Origin: DASUTW01 sp035513995
GTDB taxonomy: Bacteria; Actinomycetota; UBA4738; CALAEC01
NCBI GenBank assembly: GCA_035513995.1
Contig: DATKBL010000129.1
Location: 1-17,327, forward strand
DNA: 17,327 nt
Reading direction: 5' to 3'
Numbering within the stretch: position 1 is the first letter of the stretch; each line of letters starts with the position of its first letter. Both the position numbers and the translations under genes were made by a program. The notes below the pieces were generated by a model. It was not told the DNA's origin, made no database searches, and saw only the letters and a list, made by a program, of their open reading frames with translations. Below, in pieces: positions 1 through 7,060 of the stretch.

Positions 1-19
1 TCCTTCCGGTTGCCATCTT

Positions 20-48
20 GGGGTCGCGGACCTGTGGTCCGCGACCCC
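20..48 (-). terminator. Perfect hairpin after importer operon
   Basis: Arms at 20-31 and 37-48 are a perfect 12-bp inverted repeat (GGGGTCGCGGAC and its complement) around a 5-nt loop. It begins 16 bp past the stop codon of the minus-strand binding-protein gene. No T-tract follows on the minus strand, so this would be a U-less terminator or an mRNA 3'-end stabiliser. Such hairpins are common in high-GC bacteria. What lies beyond base 1 is unknown. Confidence 0.55.
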
Positions 49-63
49 TCGATGATCTCCGGA

Positions 64-1137
64 TCAGCCGTTCTCCGCGAGCCAGTCGTCGATCTCCTGC
101 TCGACCTCGCCGCGGTCCCAGTCGTTCGCACCGGCGATGAAGCGGTCGTCGAGGAAGGTGTTCGGGTCGAACGTCTCCTCGAGCTCACCGCCCTCGATCA
201 GCTGCTCCATGACGGCCGTCCATGCGTCCGGCCTGAGGGCGCCGAAACTGTCCTCGCCCTCGACGGGGGTTTGGAGCTCGATGGCCTGATCGAGGAAGAC
301 CCGCCCGAACTCCTCGTCCTGCGCCTCCTCGGGAACCTCCTCGCGCGCCATCTCGAACACCGCGTCGCGGTTGTACAGCCCCGCGTACGTCGCCTTGGCC
401 CAGGCCCGCAGGAACCCCTGGAACGCGTCCGCCTGCTCCTCGACCTGCCCGGTCTGGGCGATCATCGAGGAGGCCGGGAGCACGTCGAGGCTCGAGGGGG
501 TGATGTTCCGGAAGCCGATCCCCTCGACCTGCAGAGCCACGAGGTCGTTGATCGCGCCGCTGAAGGCGTCGATGTCCCCGTTCTGGAGCGCGTTCGCGAC
601 GGTCGGCCCGCCCTCGCCGACCACCGTGAGGGTCACGTCACTTTCGGGATCGAGTCCGGCCTCGGTCAGGGCCGCCCGCGCCAGCGCCGCGTCCCCGCCG
701 ACCTGGGACGTGATGCCGACGTTCCGGCCCTCCAGCCCCGCCACGTCCTGGACGTCGCTGTCCTCGGGGACCACGATCGAGAACACGTTCTTCTGGTAGT
801 ACTCGTAGATGAGGACGAAGTCCTCGCCCTGTGCGGCGCCGACGAGGATCTCCGCCGGCGTCGTCGAGCCGATGTCCGCGTTGCCCGAGGGCACCGCGAC
901 CGTGGCGGGGATGTCCCCGGACGGCAGGAGGTTGACCCGCACCCCCTCCTCCTCGAAGTAGCCGAGGCGCTCGCCCACGAACAGCGGATAGAACGCGATG
1001 GACTTGGGGAGTGGTTGCAGGAAGTCGATCTGGACGACCTCACCATCACCGCCCCCGTTGTCCCCTTCCCCTCCGCCACACGCCGACGCGACGAGCGCGG
1101 CAGCGGCGAGGAGGGCGACGAACCGTGCCCTGTTCAT
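64..1137 (-). CDS. NitT/TauT-type ABC transporter substrate-binding lipoprotein
   Basis: Extracytoplasmic binding lipoprotein of 357 aa, the usual size for the NMT1/THI5-like (SsuA/TauA) group. The N-terminus has basic residues, a hydrophobic stretch and a lipobox VASAC with acylated Cys20, then a Gly-rich linker. The mature protein starts IDFLQPLPKSIAFYPLFVGE and continues with GYFEEEGVRV, typical of this fold, where the first lobe lines the ligand site. GNADIGSTTPAEIL and GLEGRNVGITSQVGGDAALA are further family-like segments. A GAGGAG ribosome site lies 5 nt before the ATG. The start overlaps the permease stop by 4 bp (ATGA), so the gene is third in an ATPase-permease-binding protein operon. 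Family members bind sulfonates, nitrate, pyrimidine precursors or other small organics. The ligand here cannot be named from sequence. Confidence 0.93.
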   Translation of the reverse strand: MNRARFVALLAAAALVASACGGGEGDNGGGDGEVVQIDFLQPLPKSIAFYPLFVGERLGYFEEEGVRVNLLPSGDIPATVAVPSGNADIGSTTPAEILVGAAQGEDFVLIYEYYQKNVFSIVVPEDSDVQDVAGLEGRNVGITSQVGGDAALARAALTEAGLDPESDVTLTVVGEGGPTVANALQNGDIDAFSGAINDLVALQVEGIGFRNITPSSLDVLPASSMIAQTGQVEEQADAFQGFLRAWAKATYAGLYNRDAVFEMAREEVPEEAQDEEFGRVFLDQAIELQTPVEGEDSFGALRPDAWTAVMEQLIEGGELEETFDPNTFLDDRFIAGANDWDRGEVEQEIDDWLAENG

Positions 1138-2012
1138 GCGGTCTCCTCTCTTTCCCTCCGACTCCGGATCTCCTTCTTGGAGAGCCTCTCTTCGTGCGTC
1201 CAGAACACCACTCGCCGGTCGAGGAACTCCATGATCCCGTACAGCGCCAGGCCCAGGAGGGCCAGCACGAGCAGGACCGCGAAGGACTCATCCATCGCCA
1301 AGCGGAAGGTGAACCGGTCGATCAGGAGCCCCAGCCCCTGGCTGGTGGCCACGAACTCGGCCACGACCGCCCCGATCAGCGCCAGCGTGATGCCGGTCTT
1401 CAGCCCCGCGAACGTCACCGGCATGGCCGAGGGCATCGTGAACTGCGTGAAGATCTGCCGGTTGCTGGCCCCCATCGAGCGGAACATCTCCAGCGCCTCC
1501 TCGTCGGTGTTGAGGAGGCCGGTGAGCGTGTTGATGAAGACCGGGAAGAAGCAGATCGTGGCCGCCATGACGATCTTCGGGGTCAGCCCGAACCCGAACC
1601 AGGTGATGAAGATCGGGGCCAGGGCCACCCGCGGGGTCACCTGGAGGATGATCATGTAGGGGGAGACGATTCGGCGGAACCACCCCCAGAAGCTCGAGAG
1701 CACCGCGAGGATGAACGCCAGCCCCGCTCCGAACGCGAACCCGGCGATCGTCGCTGTGAAGGTTGCGCGGAGGTGCTGCCAGATGATCCCCGTCGTGAAG
1801 AGGTTGACGAGCGCAAGCGCGATTCCGCTCGGAGCCGGGAGCACGAGGTGGCTGATGAGGCCAGTGCGCGCGGCCAGCTCCCAGAGAGAGACGAGCACCA
1901 CGAACACGAGGAGTGCCGGCCACGTGAGCTGGAGGCGTCTCCGGCCGCTGATGCGGCCGGGCTCCGCGATCCCCTCGACCGTCCGGATGTCCTGCTCCTC
2001 GCTCGTCCTCAT
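1134..2012 (-). CDS. ABC transporter permease, SsuC/TauC-like
   Basis: Inner-membrane permease of 292 aa. Hydrophobic segments lie at about 31-49, 84-108, 115-140, 147-166, 205-223 and 245-262. The cytoplasmic coupling loop has a recognisable EAA motif at about 171-200 (EEALEMFRSMGASNRQ then MPSAMP), which docks with the ATPase. It would form the homodimeric channel of a NitT/TauT-type importer. Its ATG overlaps the ATPase stop by 4 bp, and its own stop overlaps the binding-protein start by 4 bp, so all three are translationally coupled. The C-terminus ends in a charged tail rich in Arg, Glu and Lys. Family assignment is secure; the substrate is not. Confidence 0.93.
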   Translation of the reverse strand: MRTSEEQDIRTVEGIAEPGRISGRRRLQLTWPALLVFVVLVSLWELAARTGLISHLVLPAPSGIALALVNLFTTGIIWQHLRATFTATIAGFAFGAGLAFILAVLSSFWGWFRRIVSPYMIILQVTPRVALAPIFITWFGFGLTPKIVMAATICFFPVFINTLTGLLNTDEEALEMFRSMGASNRQIFTQFTMPSAMPVTFAGLKTGITLALIGAVVAEFVATSQGLGLLIDRFTFRLAMDESFAVLLVLALLGLALYGIMEFLDRRVVFWTHEERLSKKEIRSRREREETA

Positions 2013-2815
2013 ATGCTCTCACCGAGGAGGCCGCGGACCTTGAACGCGAGGTCGTTGAACTCGGGCGTCCGCAGGAGCTCGATCGCCCGGGGGCGGCCGA
2101 AGGGCACCTCGACAACACCTGCCAGGCGTCCCGGGCGCGGCGTCATCACGAGGACCTGATCCGCGAGGAACACGGCCTCGGTGATGTTGTGGGTGACGAA
2201 CATGATCGTGGCGTCCACCTCGGACTGGATCCGGAGGAGCTCGAGGTTGAGCCGCTCGCGGGTGAACTCATCGAGCGACGCGAACGGCTCGTCCATCAGG
2301 AGGAGGTCGGCGCCGGTGATCAGGAGGCGGGCGAGCGCCACGCGCTGCTGCATGCCTCCCGAGAGATGCTGGGGATAGGCGAGCCGGAAGTCCTCGAGGC
2401 CCAGCAGGCGTAGGAGGCTGCGCCCCTCCTGCCAGTCCCGATCGGTGAGCTTCCCCCGGATCCTGCGGGGGAGCACGACGTTCTCGAGGGCGGTCTTCCA
2501 GGGGAGGAGGATCGGGCGCTGGAACATCATCGCGATGTCGGTGCGCGGCGCGGTCACCTCCGACCCGTGGACCTCGAGCTCGCCCGAGGATCTCGGGATG
2601 AGGCCGGCGACGAGCCTCAGGAGGGTGGACTTGCCGCAGCCGCTCGGGCCGACCACCGAGGTGAACTGACCGCTCCGAACCTCGAAGGAGACGTCTTCGA
2701 GCGCCACGACCTTGCCCCGCGGGAAGACCTTCGTGAGCCCTCGAGCTCGGACTGTGGGCCCTCCGGAGCCGGCGCGGTGGCCGACGGTGTCCGTTGCCCG
2801 ACGCGGCTCCTCCAT
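2009..2815 (-). CDS. ABC transporter ATP-binding protein, SsuB/TauB-like
   Basis: Cytoplasmic ATPase that drives the importer. Counting from the upstream ATG at 2839, Walker A GPSGCGKST is at 64-72, the Q-loop Gln at 107, signature LSGGMQQR at 159-166, Walker B LLLMDEP at 179-185 and the H-loop His at 217, so every catalytic motif is present. I chose the ATG at 2815 (268 aa). It follows a GGAGGGGG ribosome site and leaves a leader after the putative promoter. The ATG at 2839 (276 aa) has no ribosome site and lies only 4 bp from the operator palindrome. The N-terminal 20 or so residues are not conserved in character. First gene of the importer operon, with an ATGA overlap into the permease. 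Confidence 0.92.
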   Translation of the reverse strand: MEEPRRATDTVGHRAGSGGPTVRARGLTKVFPRGKVVALEDVSFEVRSGQFTSVVGPSGCGKSTLLRLVAGLIPRSSGELEVHGSEVTAPRTDIAMMFQRPILLPWKTALENVVLPRRIRGKLTDRDWQEGRSLLRLLGLEDFRLAYPQHLSGGMQQRVALARLLITGADLLLMDEPFASLDEFTRERLNLELLRIQSEVDATIMFVTHNITEAVFLADQVLVMTPRPGRLAGVVEVPFGRPRAIELLRTPEFNDLAFKVRGLLGESI

Positions 2816-2843
2816 CCCCGGCGTCCCCCTCCGGACCATCAGG

Positions 2844-2860
2844 CTGAAGTCCGACTTCAG
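2844..2860. promoter_or_regulatory. Perfect 17-bp operator, FadR/GntR type
   Basis: CTGAAGTC-C-GACTTCAG is a perfect 8+1+8 palindrome in the gap between the importer operon (minus) and the GGT-family gene (plus). Its centre GT-CCG-AC has the GT-N3-AC spacing known for FadR-subfamily operators. A 14/17 copy lies upstream of the amidohydrolase at 6163-6179, and a FadR-type regulator is encoded at 6359-7060. Inference: that regulator binds here and controls both divergent genes. Confidence 0.72.
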
Positions 2861-4474
2861 ATGTCAGGTAGTGTAAACACCGTGGTCTTCGGGGCGCAAG
2901 ACGAACGACCGGGCCCCTCACGAGCCCTCGTGCGCGCGGCCGGCGGGATGGTGGCGACGAGCCATCCTCACGCGGTCGAGGCGGGCCTGGCCGCGATGAG
3001 CCGAGGCGGGACCGCCGTGGACGCGGCCGTGGCGGCCGCCGCGGTGCTCTCGGTCGTGGACCCCCCCTCCACCGGCGTCGGCGGGGACTTGTTCGCCCTT
3101 GTGTGGCCGGCCGGGGCCGCCATCCCGGCGGCGCTCGCGTCCGCGGGCATCGCCCCGTCGGGCCTCTCCATCGAGGCGATCCGGGAGGCCGGGCACGGGG
3201 CGATGCCCGCGGACGGGCCGTGGACAGTGACCGTTCCGGGCGCGGTCGCCGGGTGGGCCGGGCTGCTGGAGGGCCACGGCCGGCTCGGGATGGACGCCGC
3301 GATGGCCCCGGCGATCGAGGCCGCCGAAGGGTTCGACGTCACCCCCGTCGTCGCCCGGAGCTGGGCCGCCGCGGCGCCCAAGCTCGAGCGCGACCAGGCC
3401 TCCGCGGCGCTGTTCCTGCCGGGGGGGTCGGCACCCCGGGAGGGAGCCCGGTTCGCCAACCCCGATCTCGCGGAGACCCTCCGCGCCATCGCGGCCGAGG
3501 GTCCGGGCATCATCTATACGGGCCCGCTCGGAGAGCGCATCGCGACCGCCGTCGAGCGGGCGGGTGGCCCGCTCCGGGCGGGCGACCTCGCCGCCTGGGA
3601 GGGGCCCACCTGGTCGGAGCCGATCTCGCTCGACCTGGGCGGGACCACCCTCTTCGAGCACCCTCCACCCGGACAGGGTGTCGTCGTGATCGAGGCGCTC
3701 GGCATCTACCGCGAGCTCGCCCCGTCCGGGCCTTTGGAGGAGGAGCACGCCGCGATCGAGGCGCTGCGCCTCGCGTTCGCGGACGCGTTCCGTCTCGTGG
3801 CCGACGGGGCACCCGTGCGGTCGCTCCTCGAACCCTCACACCTGCGCGATCGGGCCGCGTCGGTTCGGCCCGACCGCCCCGCCCGTCTCCCGGGCGGCCC
3901 GGCGCCGGGCGGCGACACCGTCTACGTGGCCGCCGTCGACCCTGAGGGGGGCGCCTGCTCGCTCATCCAGAGCATCTTCCACCGTTTCGGCTCGGGGCTG
4001 ACCGTCCCCGGCTCGGGCATCGTCCTCCACAACCGGGGGGCGGGGTTCACGCTCGCCGACGGCCACCCCAACCGACCGGAGCCGGGGAAGCGCCCGTACC
4101 ACACGATCACCCCGGCGATGCTGGGCGCGGAGGGGAGCTTCCTCGGGTGCCTGGGCGTGGTCGGGGGGTTCATGCAGCCGCAGGGGCAGCTCCAGATCCT
4201 GAGGAACGTCCTGGATCGGGGGATGGATCCGCAGGCCGCGATCGACGCCCCCAGGTTCCGCGTCTCGGAACGGAGCGAGGGCTCGCGGGTGGCCGTCGAG
4301 GACGGGTTCCCCGAGGAGGCCGCCTCGGGCCTGGCCCGGATCGGGCACGAGGTCGGCCGTCTCCCGTGGTGGGACGCAGGGGGAGCCCAGGTCATCCTCC
4401 GGGCGGAGGACGGGTCGCTCCTCGGCGGATCCGACCCGCGGAAGGACGGACGAGCCGGTGCGCTCCCAGGCTGA
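2861..4474 (+). CDS. Gamma-glutamyltransferase-family Ntn hydrolase
   Basis: 537 aa from the ATG at 2861. The N-terminal region carries GMVATSHPHAVEAG and GGTAVDAAVA, then PPSTGVGGD, all hallmarks of the GGT family. The precursor should self-cleave before Thr353 in GGDTVYVAAVDPEG, which lines up with the catalytic Thr of GGT and starts the small subunit. GKRPYHTITPAML and the stretch after GFMQPQGQ are further family motifs. No signal peptide is seen, so it is probably cytosolic, unlike classical periplasmic GGT. The family includes oxamate amidohydrolase and acylases, so gamma-glutamyl specificity is not assured. The start is uncertain: the ATG at 2861 touches the operator and lacks a ribosome site. 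GTG at 2882 (weak AGGTAG upstream) and ATG at 2948 are alternatives. Confidence 0.9.
   Translation: MSGSVNTVVFGAQDERPGPSRALVRAAGGMVATSHPHAVEAGLAAMSRGGTAVDAAVAAAAVLSVVDPPSTGVGGDLFALVWPAGAAIPAALASAGIAPSGLSIEAIREAGHGAMPADGPWTVTVPGAVAGWAGLLEGHGRLGMDAAMAPAIEAAEGFDVTPVVARSWAAAAPKLERDQASAALFLPGGSAPREGARFANPDLAETLRAIAAEGPGIIYTGPLGERIATAVERAGGPLRAGDLAAWEGPTWSEPISLDLGGTTLFEHPPPGQGVVVIEALGIYRELAPSGPLEEEHAAIEALRLAFADAFRLVADGAPVRSLLEPSHLRDRAASVRPDRPARLPGGPAPGGDTVYVAAVDPEGGACSLIQSIFHRFGSGLTVPGSGIVLHNRGAGFTLADGHPNRPEPGKRPYHTITPAMLGAEGSFLGCLGVVGGFMQPQGQLQILRNVLDRGMDPQAAIDAPRFRVSERSEGSRVAVEDGFPEEAASGLARIGHEVGRLPWWDAGGAQVILRAEDGSLLGGSDPRKDGRAGALPG
2870..2899 (-). promoter_or_regulatory. Possible promoter of importer operon
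   Basis: On the minus strand, TTGCGC (2899-2894) and TACACT (2875-2870) are separated by 18 bp. The predicted transcript start falls just before the operator at 2860-2844, the right geometry for repression. Box matches are modest, and the segment doubles as the 5' end of the divergent gene if that gene starts at 2861. Confidence 0.3.
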
Positions 4475-4487
4475 GCGACCCTCAGCC
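4469..4487. terminator. Bidirectional hairpin spanning both stop codons
   Basis: GGCTGAG (4469-4475) and CTCAGCC (4481-4487) form a perfect 7-bp stem with loop CGACC. The plus-strand hydrolase stop (4472-4474) lies in one arm and the minus-strand amidohydrolase stop (4482-4484) in the other. The genes are only 7 bp apart, so one symmetrical hairpin could end both transcripts. No T-tract is present on either side. Confidence 0.5.
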
Positions 4488-6146
4488 GCCCAGGATCCCC
4501 TCGGGGTCGTAGGCGGCCCCGCCGCCCACGATCGTGCCGGCGACCTCGATGTCCTTGATGTTCTCCTCCGGGACCGCCATCAGGTCGTCGGACAGGATCG
4601 CCAGGTCGGCGAGCTTCCCGGGCTCGATCGACCCCTTGACGTCGTCCTCGAACACCGAGATGGCGCCGTTCCGCGTGTACATCTTCAGCGCCTCCTCGCG
4701 GGGCAGGGCCTGGCTCGCGCCCACGACCTCCCCCAGGATGTTCCGGCGCGTCACGATCGTCCAGATCCCGAACAGCGGCGAGAGCGGCGCCGTGTCGAAG
4801 TCGGAGCCCCCGCGGAGGAACACGCCGTTCTCGTGCCACGTGCGGTTCGGGAAGAAGTTCTCCGCCTCCGGGCCGAGGAACTTGATCGCGTCGTTGGAGT
4901 GCCAGTAGTAGAGGGGCTGTTGCGTCGAGAGGACCACCCCCATCTCGCCGATCTGCCGGAGGTTGTTCTCGGTGGGGGTGAGGGCCCCGTGCTCGAGGGT
5001 CCAGCGGAGGCCGTTGATCGGGGACCCGCCGTGAACGGATTCGAAGGTGTCGAGCGCGAGGTCCAGCGCCCCGTCGCCCTGGACGTGCACGTTCATCTGG
5101 AGGCCGTGCTCGGCCGCGGCCCGGCAGATCGCCATGACCGTGTCCGGGCGGAACAGGAGGATGCCGCGCCATCCCTCGCCGAAGGTGTCCTCGGCGTACG
5201 GCTCGCGAGAGTAGTTGTCCTCGATGAACCCGTCGAGGACGAGTTCGCCGACGGCCCCCATCCGGAGCCAGTCCTGCCCGAACCCCGAGAGGACGCGGAG
5301 GCTGGCGATGTGGTCGGAGATCGCCTCCACCGGCATCTCGGCCATCTCGAAGCCGATATGGTTCATCCGCCAGCGCACCTTCAGCTTCCCCTCACGGTGA
5401 AGCCGCTGCATCAGCTGGAAGTTCCCGAAGGGCGGGCCGACGTCTCCCTGGTCGATGACGCTCGTGATGCCGTTCTGGAGGAAGAGATCCTGGACGCGGT
5501 CGATCCCCTCGAGGACCTCCTCGACGCCCTGGGGCGGCTCCTGGCCCATCACGCAGAACATCGCCGTCTCGAGCAGGTGCCCGTTGGGCTCGCCGGTCTC
5601 CGGGTCCTTGAAGACGTAGCCGCTCCCCCCCGCGAACTTCTCGGGCGTGTCCCGGTTGATGCCGCAAGCGTCGAGGGCGGGGCTGTTCGCCATGGCCCGG
5701 TGGAAGGCGGTGTTGGCCCAGAAGGGGTTGTCGGGGGCCGCGCCGTCGAGCTCGTCGCGGTACGGGAGCCGTCGCTCCTCGAGCTGGTCGGGGGTCCAGT
5801 GATTGGAGCCGCGGAACCACTCGCCGGCCGGGAGCGAGTCGGCCCGCTCCTTGACCATCGCCAGCATCTCCGAGATCGTGCGGCACTCGGCGAACTGCAC
5901 CTGGGGCAGGTTCTTGCCCGCGTAGATCGGGTGGAGGTGGGAGTCCATGAACCCGGGCACGACCGTCCGTCCCTCGAGGTCGACCACGCGCGTGTCGTCC
6001 CCGGCCAGGCGGCGCACCTCGTCGGTGGAGCCAACCCCGACGATGGTGTCACCCTTGATAGCGACGGCTTCGGCGGTGCTGAAGTCGTCGTCCACCGTGT
6101 AGACGCGACCGTTCGCCAGGACGAGGTCCGGCTCGAGGATGCCCAT
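4482..6146 (-). CDS. YtcJ-like metal-dependent amidohydrolase
   Basis: 554 aa, full length for the Amidohydrolase-3 (YtcJ/exoenzyme regulatory AepA-like) group. The N-terminal beta-sandwich strand ADLVLANG-type start (PDLVLANGRVYTVD) is followed by VVPGFMDSHLHP with metal ligands His70 and His72. Further candidate ligands are His354 (HVQGDGA), His386 (LEHGA) and Asp449 (GGSDFD). The C-terminus LADLAILSDD closes the sandwich domain. The start at 6146 is supported by AAAGGAG 6 nt upstream; the frame is open further upstream but reads low-complexity sequence. These enzymes hydrolyse amide or ring C-N bonds of small molecules in the cytoplasm. Transcribed alone, toward the GGT-family gene, with an operator copy 17 bp before its start. 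Substrate unknown. Confidence 0.9.
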   Translation of the reverse strand: MGILEPDLVLANGRVYTVDDDFSTAEAVAIKGDTIVGVGSTDEVRRLAGDDTRVVDLEGRTVVPGFMDSHLHPIYAGKNLPQVQFAECRTISEMLAMVKERADSLPAGEWFRGSNHWTPDQLEERRLPYRDELDGAAPDNPFWANTAFHRAMANSPALDACGINRDTPEKFAGGSGYVFKDPETGEPNGHLLETAMFCVMGQEPPQGVEEVLEGIDRVQDLFLQNGITSVIDQGDVGPPFGNFQLMQRLHREGKLKVRWRMNHIGFEMAEMPVEAISDHIASLRVLSGFGQDWLRMGAVGELVLDGFIEDNYSREPYAEDTFGEGWRGILLFRPDTVMAICRAAAEHGLQMNVHVQGDGALDLALDTFESVHGGSPINGLRWTLEHGALTPTENNLRQIGEMGVVLSTQQPLYYWHSNDAIKFLGPEAENFFPNRTWHENGVFLRGGSDFDTAPLSPLFGIWTIVTRRNILGEVVGASQALPREEALKMYTRNGAISVFEDDVKGSIEPGKLADLAILSDDLMAVPEENIKDIEVAGTIVGGGAAYDPEGILGG

Positions 6147-6162
6147 GGCCCGCTCCTTTCGA

Positions 6163-6179
6163 CTGATGTCGGACTTCGA
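6163..6179. promoter_or_regulatory. Second copy of the GntR-type operator
   Basis: CTGATGTC-G-GACTTCGA on the plus strand. Read on the minus strand it matches the perfect palindrome at 2844-2860 in 14 of 17 bases and keeps the GT-N3-AC core. It lies between a TATAGT -10 box and the ribosome site of the amidohydrolase, so a bound repressor would cover the transcript start. Confidence 0.65.
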
Positions 6180-6210
6180 ACTATAGTCCCGGCCTGCCCC
6201 GCGGATGCAA
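6180..6210 (-). promoter_or_regulatory. Probable promoter of the amidohydrolase gene
   Basis: The minus strand shows TATAGT (6185-6180, 5/6 to the -10 consensus), which stands out in GC-rich surroundings, and a weak TTGCAT -35 (6210-6205) 19 bp upstream. The expected start point lies inside the adjoining operator at 6163-6179. Confidence 0.45.
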
Positions 6211-6241
6211 TCGAACGGACGCCGGACCGGTGGGCGGGGGA

Positions 6242-6259
6242 CCGCGGCGACAGCCGCGG
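6242..6259. repeat. Short inverted repeat in divergent gap
   Basis: CCGCGGC-GACA-GCCGCGG forms a 7-bp stem with a 4-nt loop, in the 212-bp gap between the amidohydrolase and the regulator gene. A role as a leader hairpin of the regulator transcript is possible, but GC-rich sequence makes such repeats by chance. Confidence 0.25.
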
Positions 6260-6318
6260 CGGCGGCCCGGCGTGTGGTCGAGGGGCGGGCCCGCGAAGGT
6301 CGGGGGTTGCGGCCTTGT

Positions 6319-6335
6319 CTACGGTCGGACATCAT
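6319..6335. promoter_or_regulatory. Weak third operator copy before regulator gene
   Basis: The minus strand reads ATGATGTCCGACCGTAG, matching the 2844-2860 palindrome in 12 of 17 bases, including the whole GTCCGAC core; the other arm is degenerate. It lies 10 bp before the GGAGGG ribosome site of the GntR gene, where autoregulation would be expected. Confidence 0.35.
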
Positions 6336-6358
6336 ACCGAGGACGGAGGGCGACCGCT

Positions 6359-7060
6359 TTGACCGACAAGGAGCACCGCTTCCAATCGATCGGGTCCAAG
6401 AGGAGCTTCGAGCTCGTCATCCGGGAGATGCAGAAGGCCATCACCCGCGGGGACCTGAAGCCCGGGCAGAAGCTCCCGGCCGAGCCCGAGCTCGCATCGC
6501 AGTTCGGGGTCTCCCGGTCCGCCCTCCGCGAGGCGCTCAAGGCGCTGGAGCTCTCCGGGTACCTCGAGGTGCGCCGGGGCTACGGCGGAGGGACCTTCGT
6601 CTTCGCCCCGGAGTCCGAGGAGTTCACGTCGATCGCCCCGCCGCCGATCTCGAGCCTGGAGGTCACCCGCCGCCACCTGCTCGAGGTCCGGCTCGTCATC
6701 GAGCCGCAGGCGGCCCGGCTGGCCGTCAAGGCTCCTTTCGAGGAGATCCTCAGCCTGCACGAGGCGATCCGCCACATGGAGACCTTCGACGACCGCCCGG
6801 CCCACGTGCTCGCCGCCGCCGCCAACTTCCACATCGGCCTGGCCAAGGCGTCGGGCAACCCGGTGTTCGTCTCGGTCCTCGAGGGGCTCCGCCCGGTCAT
6901 GTACCGGGCGATGTCCAAGCTCGTGACCGACTCGGAGTGGCGCGAGGGGTGCCGCCTCCAGCACGAGACGATCGTCAAGGAGATCGAGAAGGGGGACGCC
7001 GACGGTGCGGACGGCGCGATGCGGGCCCACCTGTCGATGAAGGAGGGCGAAGGTGCCTGA
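6359..7060 (+). CDS. FadR-subfamily GntR transcriptional regulator (FCD domain)
   Basis: 233-aa DNA-binding regulator. The winged helix-turn-helix is at about 15-80: LKPGQKLPAEPELASQFGVS, recognition helix SRSALREALKAL (52-63) and wing VRRGYGGGTFV. The C-terminal FCD ligand domain covers about 105-227. His158, His202 and His224 sit where FCD proteins bind metal or ligand. The TTG at 6359 is preferred because GGAGGG lies 8 nt upstream; reading further upstream adds Arg/Gly-rich sequence with no domain. It overlaps the ligase gene by 8 bp, so the regulator heads the ligase-hyuA-hyuB operon. The family usually represses catabolic genes and releases DNA on binding a carboxylate effector. Operator-like palindromes with its expected GT-N3-AC core occur at three sites in the window. 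Confidence 0.93.
   Translation: MTDKEHRFQSIGSKRSFELVIREMQKAITRGDLKPGQKLPAEPELASQFGVSRSALREALKALELSGYLEVRRGYGGGTFVFAPESEEFTSIAPPPISSLEVTRRHLLEVRLVIEPQAARLAVKAPFEEILSLHEAIRHMETFDDRPAHVLAAAANFHIGLAKASGNPVFVSVLEGLRPVMYRAMSKLVTDSEWREGCRLQHETIVKEIEKGDADGADGAMRAHLSMKEGEGA

Noticed and set aside
10..1659. Long plus-strand open frame opposite the importer genes
   Set aside because: It is antisense to two clear ABC genes, has no domain, and its composition (Arg, Asp, Glu, Val, Leu-rich) is that of a GC-driven shadow frame.
4458..6362. Long plus-strand open frame opposite the YtcJ-like gene
   Set aside because: Antisense to a gene with all its metal ligands; low-complexity composition and no motif.
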